NCBI RefSeq assembly: GCF_000381365.1
Contig: NZ_KB905467.1
Location: 737,604-801,603, forward strand
DNA from: Bacteroides salyersiae WAL 10018 = DSM 18765 = JCM 12988
GTDB taxonomy: Bacteria > Bacteroidota > Bacteroidia > Bacteroidales > Bacteroidaceae
DNA: 64,000 nt
Reading direction: 5' to 3'
In this document: in pieces, positions 1-7,940 of the stretch
How positions within the stretch are numbered: position 1 is the first letter of the stretch
Layout: the number at the start of each line of letters is the position of its first letter
Program-made: the position numbers and the translations under genes
Notes under the pieces: generated by a model
The model's input: only the letters and a program-made list of their open reading frames with translations
What the model was told of the DNA's origin: nothing
Database searches by the model: none

Positions 1-984
1 ATCCGTGAGAGTGGCATGGGAGCCGATTGTGTGAGTGGCGGTGAAATTCGTGCGGCGGTGAAAGCCGGTTTCCCGGCACAGAAGATTGTTTTTGCCGGTG
101 TAGGCAAAGCGGATTGGGAGATTGAACTCGGTCTGGATTACAACATTTTCTGTTTCAATGTAGAGTCTATCCCCGAACTGGAGGTCATCAACGAACTGGC
201 TGCCGCGAAAGGCAAAGTGGCCAATGTCGCTTTCCGTATCAATCCGAATGTGGGGGCGCATACCCATGCGAATATTACTACCGGACTGGCAGAGAATAAG
301 TTTGGCATCAGCATGGAAGATATGGATAAAGTGATCGACGTGGCGCAGGAGATGAAGAATGTCAATTTCATCGGCCTGCATTTCCATATCGGTTCGCAGA
401 TATTGGATATGGGAGACTTCATAGCCCTGTGCAATCGTGTGAATGAGTTGCAGGACAGGCTTGAGGCGCGTCAGATATTTGTGAAACATATCAATGTAGG
501 TGGTGGACTGGGCATTGATTATGATCACCCCAACCGTCAGTCGATTCCGGATTTCAAGAGTTATTTCTCTACGTATGCCGGACAGTTGAAGTTGCGGCCT
601 CACCAGACTTTGCACTTTGAGTTGGGACGCGCTGTGGTGGGGCAGTGTGGTACGCTTATCTCTAAAGTGCTGTATGTGAAGCAAGGGGTAAACAAGAAAT
701 TTGCCATACTCGATGCCGGGATGACGGATTTGATCCGTCCGGCTCTTTATCAGGCACATCATAAGATGGAGAACCTCACTTCGGACGAGACGATGCAAAC
801 GTACGATGTGGTAGGCCCGATCTGTGAATCGTCCGATGTTTTCGGCAAGGCGATAGACTTGAACAAGGTGAAACGGGGGGATTTGATTGCCCTACGTTCC
901 GCCGGTGCTTATGGCGAAATTATGGCGTCCGGTTATAATTGTCGTGAGTTGCCTAAAGGATATCTCTCGGACGAGTTTGTATAA
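1..984 (+). CDS. lysA: diaminopimelate decarboxylase (5' partial)
   Basis: PLP enzyme that decarboxylates meso-diaminopimelate to L-lysine, the last step of lysine synthesis. The frame is open from base 1, so the N-terminus with the PLP-binding lysine lies outside the window. Visible are the early GADCVSGGEI block, HFHIGSQ, the glycine-rich phosphate-binding stretch VGGGLGIDY, and the GPICESSDVFG block, whose Cys and Glu contact substrate at the dimer interface. The C-terminal SAGAYGEIMASGYN block is intact and the stop at 982-984 fits the family. Ferritin follows after 89 bp with its own likely promoter, so it need not be co-transcribed. Confidence 0.95.
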   Translation: MRESGMGADCVSGGEIRAAVKAGFPAQKIVFAGVGKADWEIELGLDYNIFCFNVESIPELEVINELAAAKGKVANVAFRINPNVGAHTHANITTGLAENKFGISMEDMDKVIDVAQEMKNVNFIGLHFHIGSQILDMGDFIALCNRVNELQDRLEARQIFVKHINVGGGLGIDYDHPNRQSIPDFKSYFSTYAGQLKLRPHQTLHFELGRAVVGQCGTLISKVLYVKQGVNKKFAILDAGMTDLIRPALYQAHHKMENLTSDETMQTYDVVGPICESSDVFGKAIDLNKVKRGDLIALRSAGAYGEIMASGYNCRELPKGYLSDEFV

Positions 985-1007
985 TAAATTAAAAAAAAGA
1001 GATTCGG

Positions 1008-1041
1008 TTGAACAAATTAAACAGTATTCTTGTTATTTTTG
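1008..1041 (+). promoter_or_regulatory. likely promoter of ferritin gene
   Basis: A -7 box TATTTTTG at 1034-1041 matches the Bacteroides TAnnTTTG consensus. A TTG at 1008-1010 could be the -33 element, but the 23-bp gap is longer than the usual 19-21. It lies 32 bp before the ferritin ATG. Confidence 0.45.
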
Positions 1042-1073
1042 TAATCATTTCAATCAAATAAATACAAACGATT

Positions 1074-1556
1074 ATGATTTCAGAAAAATTACAAAATGCA
1101 ATTAATGAGCAGATAACTGCCGAGATGTGGTCTGCTAACCTGTACTTGTCTATGTCTTTCTACTTTGAAAAAGAAGGATTTAGCGGATTTGCCAATTGGA
1201 TGAAAAAGCAATCTCAGGAAGAGTTGGAACATGCTTATGTCATGGCCGATTATATTATCAAGCGTGGCGGTGTAGCTAAAGTTGATAAAATAGACGTAGT
1301 TCCTTCAGGATGGGGCACTCCGTTGGAAGTGTTCGAGCACGTTTACAAGCACGAATGCCATGTTTCTAAAATGATTGACGAACTGGTATCTGTTGCTTCT
1401 GCCGAAAGAGACAATGCTACTCAGGATTTCCTTTGGGGATTTGTTCGCGAACAGGTGGAAGAAGAAGCAACTGCACAAGGCATTGTTGATAAGATCAAGA
1501 AAGCCGGTGATGCAGGAATATTCTTTATCGATTCTCAGCTGGGACAGCGCAAATAA
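1074..1556 (+). CDS. ftnA: bacterial non-heme ferritin
   Basis: Iron-storage protein that oxidises Fe(II) at a di-iron centre and stores it as a mineral in a 24-subunit shell in the cytoplasm. At 160 aa it has the normal ferritin length. The ferroxidase ligands are recognisable: Glu17 in TAEMWSANLYLS, the EELEH pair near residues 50-53, a Glu near 94 in HECHVSKMIDE, and FVREQVEEE near 122-130. It has no heme-ligand Met context of bacterioferritin. The gene is monocistronic by layout: its own promoter in front and a MITE-like element with an internal hairpin behind it. Confidence 0.95.
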   Translation: MISEKLQNAINEQITAEMWSANLYLSMSFYFEKEGFSGFANWMKKQSQEELEHAYVMADYIIKRGGVAKVDKIDVVPSGWGTPLEVFEHVYKHECHVSKMIDELVSVASAERDNATQDFLWGFVREQVEEEATAQGIVDKIKKAGDAGIFFIDSQLGQRK

Positions 1557-1590
1557 GTTTCTGTTGAAGATATACCGTACAGATAATACG

Positions 1591-1776
1591 AAGAGGGTAT
1601 GTCAAAACGTAATTTGATGAAAGGACAACTTTTAATCTGAGACTTGACTCCCTAAATCAATGATGAAAAGAGCCATATCATTACTCAAAAACAGAGTTTG
1701 ATATGGCTCTTTTATAATTGTTAGTTACAATCTATAACTTTTTAGAGTGGTCATTTTAGTTTTGACACACCCTCTT
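1591..1776. mobile_element. MITE-like element with terminal inverted repeats
   Basis: The ends AAGAGGGTATGTCAAAAC (1591-1608) and the reverse complement of bases 1759-1776, AAGAGGGTGTGTCAAAAC, match at 17 of 18 positions. The 186-bp interior has no gene but holds a second, perfect hairpin (1666-1713). Terminal inverted repeats plus a short non-coding body suggest a non-autonomous element. No target-site duplication is clear. It ends only 3 bases before the stop codon of the downstream minus-strand gene. Confidence 0.55.
1666..1713. terminator. bidirectional hairpin terminator
   Basis: A 15-bp perfect stem, AAAAGAGCCATATCA at 1666-1680 paired with 1699-1713, is flanked by A and T runs on both strands. 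It sits between the converging ferritin and DUF2721 genes, inside the MITE-like element, so the element may serve as the terminator for both. Confidence 0.6.
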
Positions 1777-1778
1777 TC

Positions 1779-2189
1779 TTATTTCTTTTTAGGCGTTCCC
1801 CGTTCCATCGTGCTCAGGTAGATTTCCAGTGAGCGGGTCGATATCTGTATCTCTCTTAATGATACTCCCAATGAAGCAATCAGCAGGAGCAATGCCAGTC
1901 CGAAGATGTATGCCGAAAGTAGTTGTAGCCCGATATAAATCAGGAACATACTGATCACACAGAAAAATAGGCTGGCAATACCCAATCCTTGCATCGTACG
2001 GGTGAGGTTGAGCCGTTTACGCAGATTCTCTATTTGGGCTACGGTGATATCCGTCGGATTTTCCATATAGCGGTCGCGCAATTGGCGAACCAACTGGGCA
2101 TACGATAAGAAACGATTCGTGTATGCCAGCAGAATCAGAGAAACTGCTGAAAACAAGAGGGCGGGGGTGGTGAGGGTAAGTTCTTCCAT
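1779..2189 (-). CDS. DUF2721 family membrane protein
   Basis: Small inner-membrane protein of unknown function, about 136 aa from the chosen start. The opening LTTPALLFSAVSLILLAYTN is the hallmark of DUF2721. A first membrane helix covers about residues 8-25 and two more cover about 75-118; a basic loop (RQLRDRY) lies between. I chose the ATG at 2189 because it overlaps the kbl stop codon (TAATG), so translation is likely coupled. An upstream in-frame ATG at 2240 lies inside kbl and would add 17 residues unlike the family. Co-transcribed with kbl; a role in threonine metabolism is not implied. Confidence 0.8.
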   Translation of the reverse strand: MEELTLTTPALLFSAVSLILLAYTNRFLSYAQLVRQLRDRYMENPTDITVAQIENLRKRLNLTRTMQGLGIASLFFCVISMFLIYIGLQLLSAYIFGLALLLLIASLGVSLREIQISTRSLEIYLSTMERGTPKKK

Positions 2190-3376
2190 TATTTCAATAT
2201 GCCAAGTTCTTTGCCCACCTTGATGAACGCATCGATACATTTATCCAAATGAACCTTGTCGTGTCCGGCAGAAATCTGGACGCGGATGCGTGCTTGTTCT
2301 TTCGGCACAACCGGATAATAGAATCCCGTTACATAGATACCTTCCTCGAGCATACGGGCTGCATAGTCTTGAGATAATTTGGCATCATACAGCATGACGG
2401 CACAAATGGCACTTTGGGTCGGTTTGATGTCGAATCCGGCAGCCATCATCTTGTCGCGGAAATAGCTGACATTCTCTACTAACTTGTCATGGAGCGCGTT
2501 GCTCTCTTTCAACATCTTGAATACTTCGAGACTGGCACCGATAATGCCCGGAGCCAAGGAGTTTGAGAACAGGTAAGGACGGCTGCGCTGGCGCAACAGG
2601 TCGATAATCTCTTTACGTCCGGTGGTGAATCCTCCCAATGCACCGCCAAAAGCTTTACCCAATGTGCCGGTATAGATATCTACACGTCCGTAAGTATGAT
2701 ACAGCTCGCTTACGCCGTGTCCCGTAGCACCTACCACTCCGGCAGAGTGAGACTCGTCTACCATAACCAGAGCGTCGTATTTCTCGGCAAGGTCGCAAAT
2801 TTTATCCATCGGAGCCACGTTGCCGTCCATCGAAAAGACACCGTCCGTAACGATGATACGGAAACGTTGTGCCTGAGCCTCTTGCAGGCATTTTTCCAAT
2901 TCAGCCATATCGGCATTGGCGTAGCGGTAGCGTTTTGCTTTGCAAAGACGCACACCGTCGATGATGGAAGCATGGTTCAATGAATCGGAGATGATGGCAT
3001 CTTCCTCGGTAAAGAGCGGTTCGAACACACCACCGTTGGCATCGAAACAGGCTGCATATAAAATGGTGTCTTCTGTCTGAAAATAATCGGAAATAGCTGC
3101 TTCCAGTTCTTTGTGGATATCTTGCGTTCCGCAGATGAACCGGACGGAAGACATGCCGTATCCGCGACGGTCCATCATCTTCTTTGCCCCTTCTATCAGG
3201 CGGGGGTGATTCGAGAGTCCCAAATAGTTGTTGGCACAGAAGTTCAACACTTCTTTTCCTTTTACAGTGATGGCTGCTTGTTGTGCACTTTCAATCAGTC
3301 GTTCTTCTTTATAGAGGCCGGCTTCCTTAATTTCAGCAAGCGTATTGCTGAGGTGTTCTTTCATTTTACCGTACAT
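2189..3376 (-). CDS. kbl: glycine C-acetyltransferase (2-amino-3-ketobutyrate CoA ligase)
   Basis: PLP enzyme of the alpha-oxoamine synthase family. It splits 2-amino-3-ketobutyrate with CoA into glycine and acetyl-CoA, the second step of threonine degradation. The schiff-base lysine is in TGTLGKAFGGALGG (about residue 243), and DESHSAGVVG holds the PLP-contacting Asp and His. From the ATG at 3376 the protein is 395 aa, the usual length. An in-frame ATG at 3424 would add 16 residues but lies upstream of a plausible -7 box (TTTG at 3405-3402). It is divergent from the threonine dehydrogenase gene at 3511, which makes its substrate. Confidence 0.93.
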   Translation of the reverse strand: MYGKMKEHLSNTLAEIKEAGLYKEERLIESAQQAAITVKGKEVLNFCANNYLGLSNHPRLIEGAKKMMDRRGYGMSSVRFICGTQDIHKELEAAISDYFQTEDTILYAACFDANGGVFEPLFTEEDAIISDSLNHASIIDGVRLCKAKRYRYANADMAELEKCLQEAQAQRFRIIVTDGVFSMDGNVAPMDKICDLAEKYDALVMVDESHSAGVVGATGHGVSELYHTYGRVDIYTGTLGKAFGGALGGFTTGRKEIIDLLRQRSRPYLFSNSLAPGIIGASLEVFKMLKESNALHDKLVENVSYFRDKMMAAGFDIKPTQSAICAVMLYDAKLSQDYAARMLEEGIYVTGFYYPVVPKEQARIRVQISAGHDKVHLDKCIDAFIKVGKELGILK

Positions 3377-3510
3377 AGCGTTTGGATTTTTAGTTTCTAT
3401 GCAAAGGACATTATTTTTCTTCAAATAACAATGACTATTTGCTATAAAAATGGAAAAAAAGTACTTACTTTGCGCACCATTTAGCTTAATATACTCTATA
3501 AGTTGGAAGA

Positions 3511-4464
3511 ATGAAAAATATTTTGGTAATTGGAGCTACCGGACAGATCGGTTCGGAACTCACGATGGAATTGCGTAATCGCTATGGAAATGAGAATGTT
3601 GTAGCCGGATATATACCGGGCGCGGAGCCTAAAGGAGAATTAAAGGAATCGGGACCTTCGGCTGTGGTTGATGTAACCGATGCCGGGATGATCGAGTCTG
3701 TAGTGAAGGAATATAATATTGACACTATCTATAATTTGGCCGCCTTGCTGTCTGTGGTAGCCGAATCAAAACCTAAATTGGCTTGGAAGATCGGTATCGA
3801 CGGTCTTTGGAATGTGCTCGAAACGGCACGCATCCACGGTTGCGCTGTTTTTACTCCGAGTTCCATCGGCTCGTTCGGGGCGGATACCCCTCATACGAAG
3901 ACTCCGCAAGATACTATCCAGCGTCCGCGTACCATGTATGGCATTTCCAAAGTGACTACGGAGTTGCTGAGCGACTATTATCATAATAAATACGGTGTCG
4001 ATACACGTGCCGTCCGTTTTCCCGGAATTATATCCAATGTGACCCCTCCGGGCGGTGGTACGACGGATTATGCTGTCGATATATACTATTCTGCCGTAAA
4101 AGGGGAAACTTTTGTATGCCCCATTGCCAAAGGCACGCTGATGGATATGATGTATATGCCGGATGCCTTGAATGCCGCCATTTCGCTGATGGAAGCCGAT
4201 CCGGAAAAGCTGGTTCACCGGAATGCTTTCAATATCGCTTCCATGAGTTTCGATCCGGAGGCTATTTATGAAGCCATCCGTAAGCATGTGCCCGATTTTA
4301 AGATGATTTACCAGGTAGATCCTTTGAAACAGCGCATTGCCGACAGTTGGCCTGACAGCCTGGACGATACTTGCGCTCGTGAAGAGTGGGGCTGGAAGCC
4401 GGCTTATGATTTGGAAAGTATGACGGTAGATATGCTTGAGAAATTAAGAGCTAAACTGAAATAA
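3511..4464 (+). CDS. tdh: NAD-dependent epimerase-type L-threonine 3-dehydrogenase
   Basis: Short-chain (GalE-like) dehydrogenase, 317 aa. The Rossmann motif GATGQIGSEL is at the N-terminus, a Ser in TPSSIGSFG near residue 118, and the catalytic YGISK Tyr/Lys pair near 147-151. This subfamily in Bacteroidetes oxidises L-threonine to 2-amino-3-ketobutyrate with NAD. The call is supported by its position: it shares a 134-bp divergent intergenic region with kbl, whose enzyme uses that product. Annotators may call it simply NAD-dependent epimerase/dehydratase. Its TAA overlaps the ATG of the next gene. Confidence 0.85.
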   Translation: MKNILVIGATGQIGSELTMELRNRYGNENVVAGYIPGAEPKGELKESGPSAVVDVTDAGMIESVVKEYNIDTIYNLAALLSVVAESKPKLAWKIGIDGLWNVLETARIHGCAVFTPSSIGSFGADTPHTKTPQDTIQRPRTMYGISKVTTELLSDYYHNKYGVDTRAVRFPGIISNVTPPGGGTTDYAVDIYYSAVKGETFVCPIAKGTLMDMMYMPDALNAAISLMEADPEKLVHRNAFNIASMSFDPEAIYEAIRKHVPDFKMIYQVDPLKQRIADSWPDSLDDTCAREEWGWKPAYDLESMTVDMLEKLRAKLK

Positions 4465-5318
4465 TGAAAAAACTTATTGCGGGAGTCATGGCTCTCGCTC
4501 TTCTTGCTTCCTGCGGGAATAAGAAGACGGGGATTGACCCTTTTGCATCCCTTACCAATGAGGTGGATTCGGCTCTTCATCGGGCTGATACGCTCCACCG
4601 TCCGAAGGCACCGGAAGAACCGAAACCGACAGAGGCGGACGAGTCGTTCGATGACTTCATTTATAACTTTGCTTCTGATGACGAGTTGCAACGGCAACGC
4701 GTTAAGTTTCCGTTGTCCTACTACAACGGTGACGAGCCTTCAAAAATAGATAAAAAGTATTGGAAGCACGATGACCTGTTTACGAAACAGAATTATTATA
4801 CTCTTCTTTTCGATCGTGAGGAAGATATGGATTTGGTAGGAGACACCACGCTGACATCCGTGCAAGTGGAGTGGATTTTTATCCGGACTCATAAGATGAA
4901 GAAATATTACTTTGAACGGATAAAGGGAGCGTGGATACTGGAAGCGATCGATCTGCGCCCGCTTGAAAAAGGGGATAATGAAGATTTTGTAGAGTTTTTC
5001 GGGCGTTTTGCCACCGATAGCTTGTTTCAGAGCCGCCGTATCAAGCAGCCATTGGCTTTTGTCACGACCGATCCGGATGACGACTTTTCGGTACTGGAAA
5101 CAACCCTCGACCTGAATCAATGGTTTGCCTTCAAACCGGAACTGCCCACCGACCGTTTGTCGAACATTAATTACGGACAAAAAAGCATTGATGATTCTAA
5201 TGTCAAAATCGTTGCCTTGAAGGGAATAGGGAACGGGCTTTCTAATATTCTCTATTTTAAGAGGAAAGAGAGGAGCGGGGATTGGGAGCTGTATAAGTTT
5301 GAGGATGTTAGCATCTGA
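4464..5318 (+). CDS. DUF4348 lipoprotein, function unknown
   Basis: A 284-aa exported protein. MKKLIAGVMALALLASCGN is a lipoprotein signal with Cys at residue 17, so the mature protein should be anchored in the outer membrane or face the periplasm. After a Pro/Glu-rich linker (about 45-60) come two similar blocks: DDFIYNFASDDELQRQRVKFP (about 62) and FVEFFGRFATDSLFQSRRIKQP (about 175). They suggest an internal repeat, consistent with the DUF4348 family of Bacteroidetes. It starts on the last base of the tdh stop (TAATG), so it is probably translated together with it. No enzymatic motif is visible. Confidence 0.75.
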   Translation: MKKLIAGVMALALLASCGNKKTGIDPFASLTNEVDSALHRADTLHRPKAPEEPKPTEADESFDDFIYNFASDDELQRQRVKFPLSYYNGDEPSKIDKKYWKHDDLFTKQNYYTLLFDREEDMDLVGDTTLTSVQVEWIFIRTHKMKKYYFERIKGAWILEAIDLRPLEKGDNEDFVEFFGRFATDSLFQSRRIKQPLAFVTTDPDDDFSVLETTLDLNQWFAFKPELPTDRLSNINYGQKSIDDSNVKIVALKGIGNGLSNILYFKRKERSGDWELYKFEDVSI

Positions 5319-5330
5319 GTGTACTTTTCT

Positions 5331-5879
5331 TTCGTCTTGATACGAAAGAAAAGATACCAAAAGAAAGGATCAAGGCTGTATTTTTTCTCCTACTCTCTTC
5401 CTTCGTTCCGCTAAAGGGGCTCGAACTCGCTTCGCTCAGACAATCGCCCCTTTTTGACGCTCCACTACGGGCGTTCGCTTGACGGAGAAAAAATAAGGCC
5501 GGACGGAAATCTCCCGACACTACGGTAGTGGAGGGAGTTTTTTATGATGGAAGGATTGCTTTCAGTGCTAAAGGGATTGCTTTCGGTGCTGAAGGGATTG
5601 CTTTCGGTGCTGAAGAGATTGCTTTCAGTGCTGAAGAGATTGCTTTCGGTGATGGAAAGATTATTTTCGGTATTGAAGAGATTGCTTTCACGCCGCAAGG
5701 TTTCCCGGCCTCATTTCCTTCGCGTCAAACGGAACGTAGGTAAAAAGCGTAAGAAGGGGCGATTGTCTGAGCGAAGCGAGTTCGAGCCCCTTTAGCTTTT
5801 TACCGTAGTGCAGTAGCGAAGGAAATGCAGCCTTGATTTTTTCTTTGATTCTTTCTTTTGTATCAAGACAAAAGAAAGA
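5331..5879. repeat. composite large inverted repeat
   Basis: The spacer between the DUF4348 gene and murB holds two ~150-bp arms in opposite orientation. The best block is a perfect 43-bp inverted repeat at 5410-5452 and 5754-5796, starting GCTAAAGGGGCTCGAACTCG. Outer blocks also match: CTTGATAC followed by AAAGAAA (near 5337 and 5861) and ATCAAGGCTG (near 5370 and 5829). The space between the arms holds a 21-bp tandem array. No transposase is present. Short open frames in it are by-products of the repeat. Confidence 0.7.
5553..5690. repeat. 21-bp tandem repeat, about 7 units
   Basis: Units begin GGATTGCTTTCRGTGCTRAA and recur at 5553, 5574, 5595, 5616, 5637, 5658 and a partial one at 5679, with increasing divergence toward the right. 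Because 21 is a multiple of three and the unit lacks stops, several frames on both strands stay open and encode heptad repeats; none shows convincing coding signals. Confidence 0.85.
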
Positions 5880-5974
5880 ATAGAATAATTTCATTAATTT
5901 TGTGCGCCTGTCCTCAGAACCCCTGCCGTCGGTCCGGCCTGTTTCTTTGTTACAGGATTAACCCTATAAAAGTT

Positions 5975-6976
5975 ATGAAACAAGAAAATTATTCTCTTTT
6001 AGCTCATAATACATTTGGCATTGATGTGAAAGCCGCTTGTTTTTTGGAATATCATTCGGTGGACGAACTTCGCAGGATGGTTGCCGAAGGGCTTATATCC
6101 GAGCCTTACCTGCATATTGGCGGCGGTAGTAACCTGTTGTTTACAAAAGATTATCCGGGCACGGTGCTCCATTCCTGTATTGGGGGGATAGAAATCATCG
6201 GTGAGACGGATGATGAAGTCCGGGTACGTGTAGGTGCTGGTGTGGAGTGGGATGACTTTGTGGCGGAATGTGTACGTCGCAGTTGGTATGGAGCCGAAAA
6301 CCTCTCGCTTATTCCCGGAGAGGTGGGAGCGAGTGCGGTGCAGAATATCGGTGCTTATGGAGTGGAAGCGAAGGATTTGATAACTTCTGTTATCACGATG
6401 AACATCCGGGGAGAAGAGCGCGTTTACTCTGTGGATGAGTGCGGATATGCCTATCGTAAAAGCATTTTCAAATTTGCGGAGATGAAAGATGTTTTTGTAA
6501 CGTATGTCTGTTTCCGGTTAAGTAAACGGGAACATTATACGTTGGATTACGGCACTATTCGTCAGGAGTTGACAAAGTATGATGAGATAACGTTGGAAAC
6601 GGTACGCCGCGTGATTATCGATATTCGGAAAAGTAAACTGCCTGATCCGAAAGTGCTGGGAAATGCCGGTAGTTTCTTTATGAACCCCATTGTAGACAGA
6701 GAATGTTTTGAAGCTCTGCAGAAGGAATATCCGCGCATGCCTTTCTATGAATTGGCTGACGGTCGGGTGAAAATTCCTGCCGGATGGATGATAGACCAGT
6801 GCGGCTGGAAAGGAAAGGCATTGGGGCCTGCTGCTGTACACGACAAGCAGGCGTTGGTGTTGGTGAATTGTGGCGGTGCCACAGGAAAAGATATTATTTC
6901 TCTTTCGGATGCCGTACGGGCTTCCGTACATGAAAAGTTCGGGGTGGATATTCATCCGGAAGTAAACTTTGTTTGA
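5975..6976 (+). CDS. murB: UDP-N-acetylenolpyruvoylglucosamine reductase
   Basis: Flavoenzyme that reduces UDP-GlcNAc-enolpyruvate to UDP-MurNAc in cytoplasmic peptidoglycan synthesis. The FAD-binding stretch HIGGGSNLLF is near residue 49, NLSLIPGEVGASAVQNIG near 110, the catalytic Ser in GNAGSFFMNP near 229, and a C-terminal HPEVNFV with the conserved Glu. At 333 aa it is a type I MurB. I chose the ATG at 5975 (MKQENYSLLAHNTFG) because the NTFGI block belongs close to the N-terminus; the frame is open upstream but that part is not MurB-like. Confidence 0.95.
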   Translation: MKQENYSLLAHNTFGIDVKAACFLEYHSVDELRRMVAEGLISEPYLHIGGGSNLLFTKDYPGTVLHSCIGGIEIIGETDDEVRVRVGAGVEWDDFVAECVRRSWYGAENLSLIPGEVGASAVQNIGAYGVEAKDLITSVITMNIRGEERVYSVDECGYAYRKSIFKFAEMKDVFVTYVCFRLSKREHYTLDYGTIRQELTKYDEITLETVRRVIIDIRKSKLPDPKVLGNAGSFFMNPIVDRECFEALQKEYPRMPFYELADGRVKIPAGWMIDQCGWKGKALGPAAVHDKQALVLVNCGGATGKDIISLSDAVRASVHEKFGVDIHPEVNFV

Positions 6977-6996
6977 CGTAAAACTAATAAATTAAA

Positions 6997-7107
6997 GCCT
7001 CTCCCCAATCCTCTCCGCAGGAGAGGTAGCAAGGAGATACTCTTGTCTACTGATTAGTCGCAAAACTAACTTAGTCCCCTCTCCCACGGAGAGGGTTGGG
7101 GAGAGGC
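6997..7107. repeat. palindromic spacer repeat, copy A
   Basis: A 111-bp element bounded by GCCTCTCCCCAATCCTCTCC and its inverse GAGAGGGTTGGGGAGAGGC, each end folding a smaller CTCTCC/GGAGAG hairpin. The centre is AT-rich with ACTGATTA and CTAACTTAG. The same element occurs at 17387-17495 and 19502-19610. Copy A ends 13 bp before the MBL-fold hydrolase start. Confidence 0.85.
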
Positions 7108-7120
7108 TGCTTGGTTAAGT

Positions 7121-7876
7121 ATGAAAGTAACGATATTAGGAAGCGGTACTTCTACCGGAGTACCCGAAATTGGATGTACCTGTGAAGTTTGCACCTCTGC
7201 CGATCCGCGAGATCACCGGCTGCGTACTTCTGCTTTGGTTGAGACGGATGATGCGCGTATATTGATCGATTGCGGTCCTGACTTTCGTGCGCAGGTTCTC
7301 GGACTTCCTTTCAAAAAGATAGATGGGGTACTTATCACCCATGAACATTATGATCATGTGGGAGGATTGGATGATCTCCGTCCTTTCTGTCGTTTTGGTG
7401 AAGTGCCCATTTATGCCGAGGCATATACGGCCGAACGTCTGCGAAACCGCATGCCTTATTGTTTTGTAAATCATAACTATCCGGGCGTGCCCAATATTCC
7501 GTTGCAGGAGATTGAGCCCGGCCGGACTTTCCGGATAAACCGCACTTCGGTGACTCCCTTGCGGGTGATGCACGGACGGCTCCCCATCTTAGGGTATCGT
7601 ATTGAAAATATGGGATATATTACGGATATGCTCACGATGCCCGACGAATCTTATGAACAATTATGCAATCTTGATGTTCTCGTGGTAAATGCGCTCCGGA
7701 TTGCTCCTCATCCTACGCATCAGAGTCTGGCGGAAGCCCTCGAAGTGGCGCGGCGGATTGGGGCCAAAGAAACTTATTTCATCCATATGAGTCATCATAT
7801 CGGATTACAGGCCGAAGTTGAAAAACAGTTGCCTCCCCATGTGCATTTTGCATTTGACGGATTAGAAATAATTTAG
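7121..7876 (+). CDS. MBL-fold metallo-hydrolase, PhnP-like
   Basis: A 251-aa metallo-beta-lactamase-fold phosphodiesterase/hydrolase. The metal motif HEHYDHVGGLDDLRP (near 69-83) supplies the HxHxDH ligands; DCGPDF precedes it, and later ligands include the His in VMHGRLP and the HMSHHIG block near the C-terminus. The N-terminal GCTCEVCTSADPRDHR resembles the Cys-rich zinc site of PhnP cyclic phosphodiesterase and related proteins. No phosphonate genes are nearby, so the true substrate is unknown. It stands alone between a palindromic repeat and the promoter of the next gene. Confidence 0.85.
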   Translation: MKVTILGSGTSTGVPEIGCTCEVCTSADPRDHRLRTSALVETDDARILIDCGPDFRAQVLGLPFKKIDGVLITHEHYDHVGGLDDLRPFCRFGEVPIYAEAYTAERLRNRMPYCFVNHNYPGVPNIPLQEIEPGRTFRINRTSVTPLRVMHGRLPILGYRIENMGYITDMLTMPDESYEQLCNLDVLVVNALRIAPHPTHQSLAEALEVARRIGAKETYFIHMSHHIGLQAEVEKQLPPHVHFAFDGLEII

Positions 7877-7882
7877 CAGAAG

Positions 7883-7914
7883 TTTTGGTTTTTTTATGGA
7901 AATTATTACTTTTG
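7883..7914 (+). promoter_or_regulatory. promoter of the gene at 7941
   Basis: TTTTG at 7883-7887, a 19-bp gap, then TACTTTTG at 7907-7914: a good match to the Bacteroides -33/-7 consensus, 26 bp before the ATG at 7941. Confidence 0.7.
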
Positions 7915-7940
7915 TCCGTAGCCGGTAAAACAACAATATT

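Noticed and set aside
5465..5795. Open frames in both directions with heptad repeats (for example LLSVLKG or SNLFSTE units)
   Set aside because: They are by-products of a 21-bp tandem DNA repeat without stops; at least three frames are open at once, and none has a promoter or family match.
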